From Acidimicrobiia bacterium (GTDB taxonomy: Bacteria > Actinomycetota > Acidimicrobiia > Spongiisociales > SHLN01): 5,823 nucleotides of DNA. Below are positions 5,413 to 5,823 of the stretch, piece by piece (the first letter of the stretch is position 1; each line of letters starts with the position of its first letter). The translations under genes were made by a program, and so were the position numbers. The DNA is taken from assembly GCA_030623545.1 (NCBI GenBank), contig JAUXLW010000091.1, positions 1 through 5,823 of the forward strand, written 5' to 3'. Under the pieces are notes generated by a model. That model did no database searches and was not told the DNA's origin. It saw nothing but the letters and a program-made list of their open reading frames with translations.

Positions 5413-5823
5413 GCTACCCACCTATGAACCGATGGCGGCCACCAGGTGGCCGCGGGCATTCTCCGCTCCCGGGTGGGCTTTCGAGGTCAAATGGGATGGC
5501 GTGAGAGCGATCGCCTCGTGGGATGGCGACAAGCTGGCTATCAAGAGTCGCCGGGGACGCGATATCACTCCCACCTACCCGGATCTGACGTGGCCGGGCT
5601 CGGGTCCCCCGGCAATTCTCGACGGTGAGATCGTCGCCCTCGACGCCGCCGGGCGCCCGTCGTTCGGCCAATTGCAGCAACGCATGAACCTGCGCCGCGG
5701 CGCCCCCGCAGCCGCCGACACCCCCGTCTCGTTCATGGTGTTCGACCTCCTCTACCTGGATTCGCCGCTCATCGGCGAGCCATGGAAGGAGCGGCGCCGC
5801 CAACTTGAAACGCTGGCATTACC
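5405..5823 (+). CDS. ATP-dependent DNA ligase, N-terminal part (3' end outside window)
   Basis: This is the adenylation domain of a bacterial ATP-dependent DNA ligase of the LigC/LigD type, which seals nicks through a covalent lysyl-AMP. About 139 residues are present. Motif I is EVKWDGVR with the nucleophile K29; a motif-Ia-like SRRGRDIT is at 48-55; the metal/ATP-contacting LDGEIVALD is at 72-80; FGQLQQRM is at 87-94; and motif III, FMVFDLLYLD, is at 110-119. The short N-terminus before motif I (YEPMAATRWP) is normal for stand-alone or ligase-first enzymes, so no primase or nuclease domain precedes it; domains after it cannot be judged. The start is the GTG at 5405: an in-frame TGA lies at 5378-5380, and the only other start, the ATG at 5432, would remove the conserved Y-E-P lead-in. 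No Shine-Dalgarno sequence is visible, but GTGGCTGA overlaps the yqeY stop. Whether a Ku partner (NHEJ) exists nearby is unknown. Confidence 0.9.
   Translation, partial: MAELPTYEPMAATRWPRAFSAPGWAFEVKWDGVRAIASWDGDKLAIKSRRGRDITPTYPDLTWPGSGPPAILDGEIVALDAAGRPSFGQLQQRMNLRRGAPAAADTPVSFMVFDLLYLDSPLIGEPWKERRRQLETLAL

Overview
The window is GC-rich DNA that most likely comes from an actinomycete. It encodes a WhiB-family iron-sulfur regulator, which is essentially restricted to Actinomycetota, and an F420-dependent (Ddn-type) oxidoreductase. It also uses many GTG starts. The lineage within the phylum cannot be read from this window; an early-branching class such as Acidimicrobiia is only a guess.

The left two thirds (1-3754) are part of a myo-inositol catabolism locus. 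It holds the C-terminal end of iolD (cyclohexane-1,2-dione hydrolase, +), iolC (5-dehydro-2-deoxygluconokinase, +), a Gfo/Idh/MocA dehydrogenase of the IolG type on the minus strand, and iolB (5-deoxy-glucuronate isomerase, +). Together these cover the first oxidation, the ring opening, the isomerisation and the phosphorylation. The 2-keto-myo-inositol dehydratase (IolE), aldolase (IolJ), semialdehyde dehydrogenase (IolA), transporter and regulator are not in view. The dehydrogenase converges on iolC and diverges from iolB across about 200 bp. That gap carries candidate promoters for both directions and a 24-codon upstream ORF that overlaps the iolB start.

After a 339-bp stretch with no recognisable gene come a small F420H2-dependent oxidoreductase gene (+) and, converging on it 6 bp away, a WhiB1-like gene (-). 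Just upstream of whiB is a perfect 10-bp inverted repeat that contains the CRP consensus TGTGA-N6-TCACA.

The right end holds a GatB/YqeY-domain protein gene (+) whose stop overlaps by 8 nt the GTG start of an ATP-dependent DNA ligase gene, which runs off the window end. No insertion sequence, CRISPR array, tRNA or rRNA was seen. No wholly new system is evident. The best leads are the CRP-type site at whiB, the small ORF coupled to iolB, and the altered active-site residues of the IolG-like enzyme.
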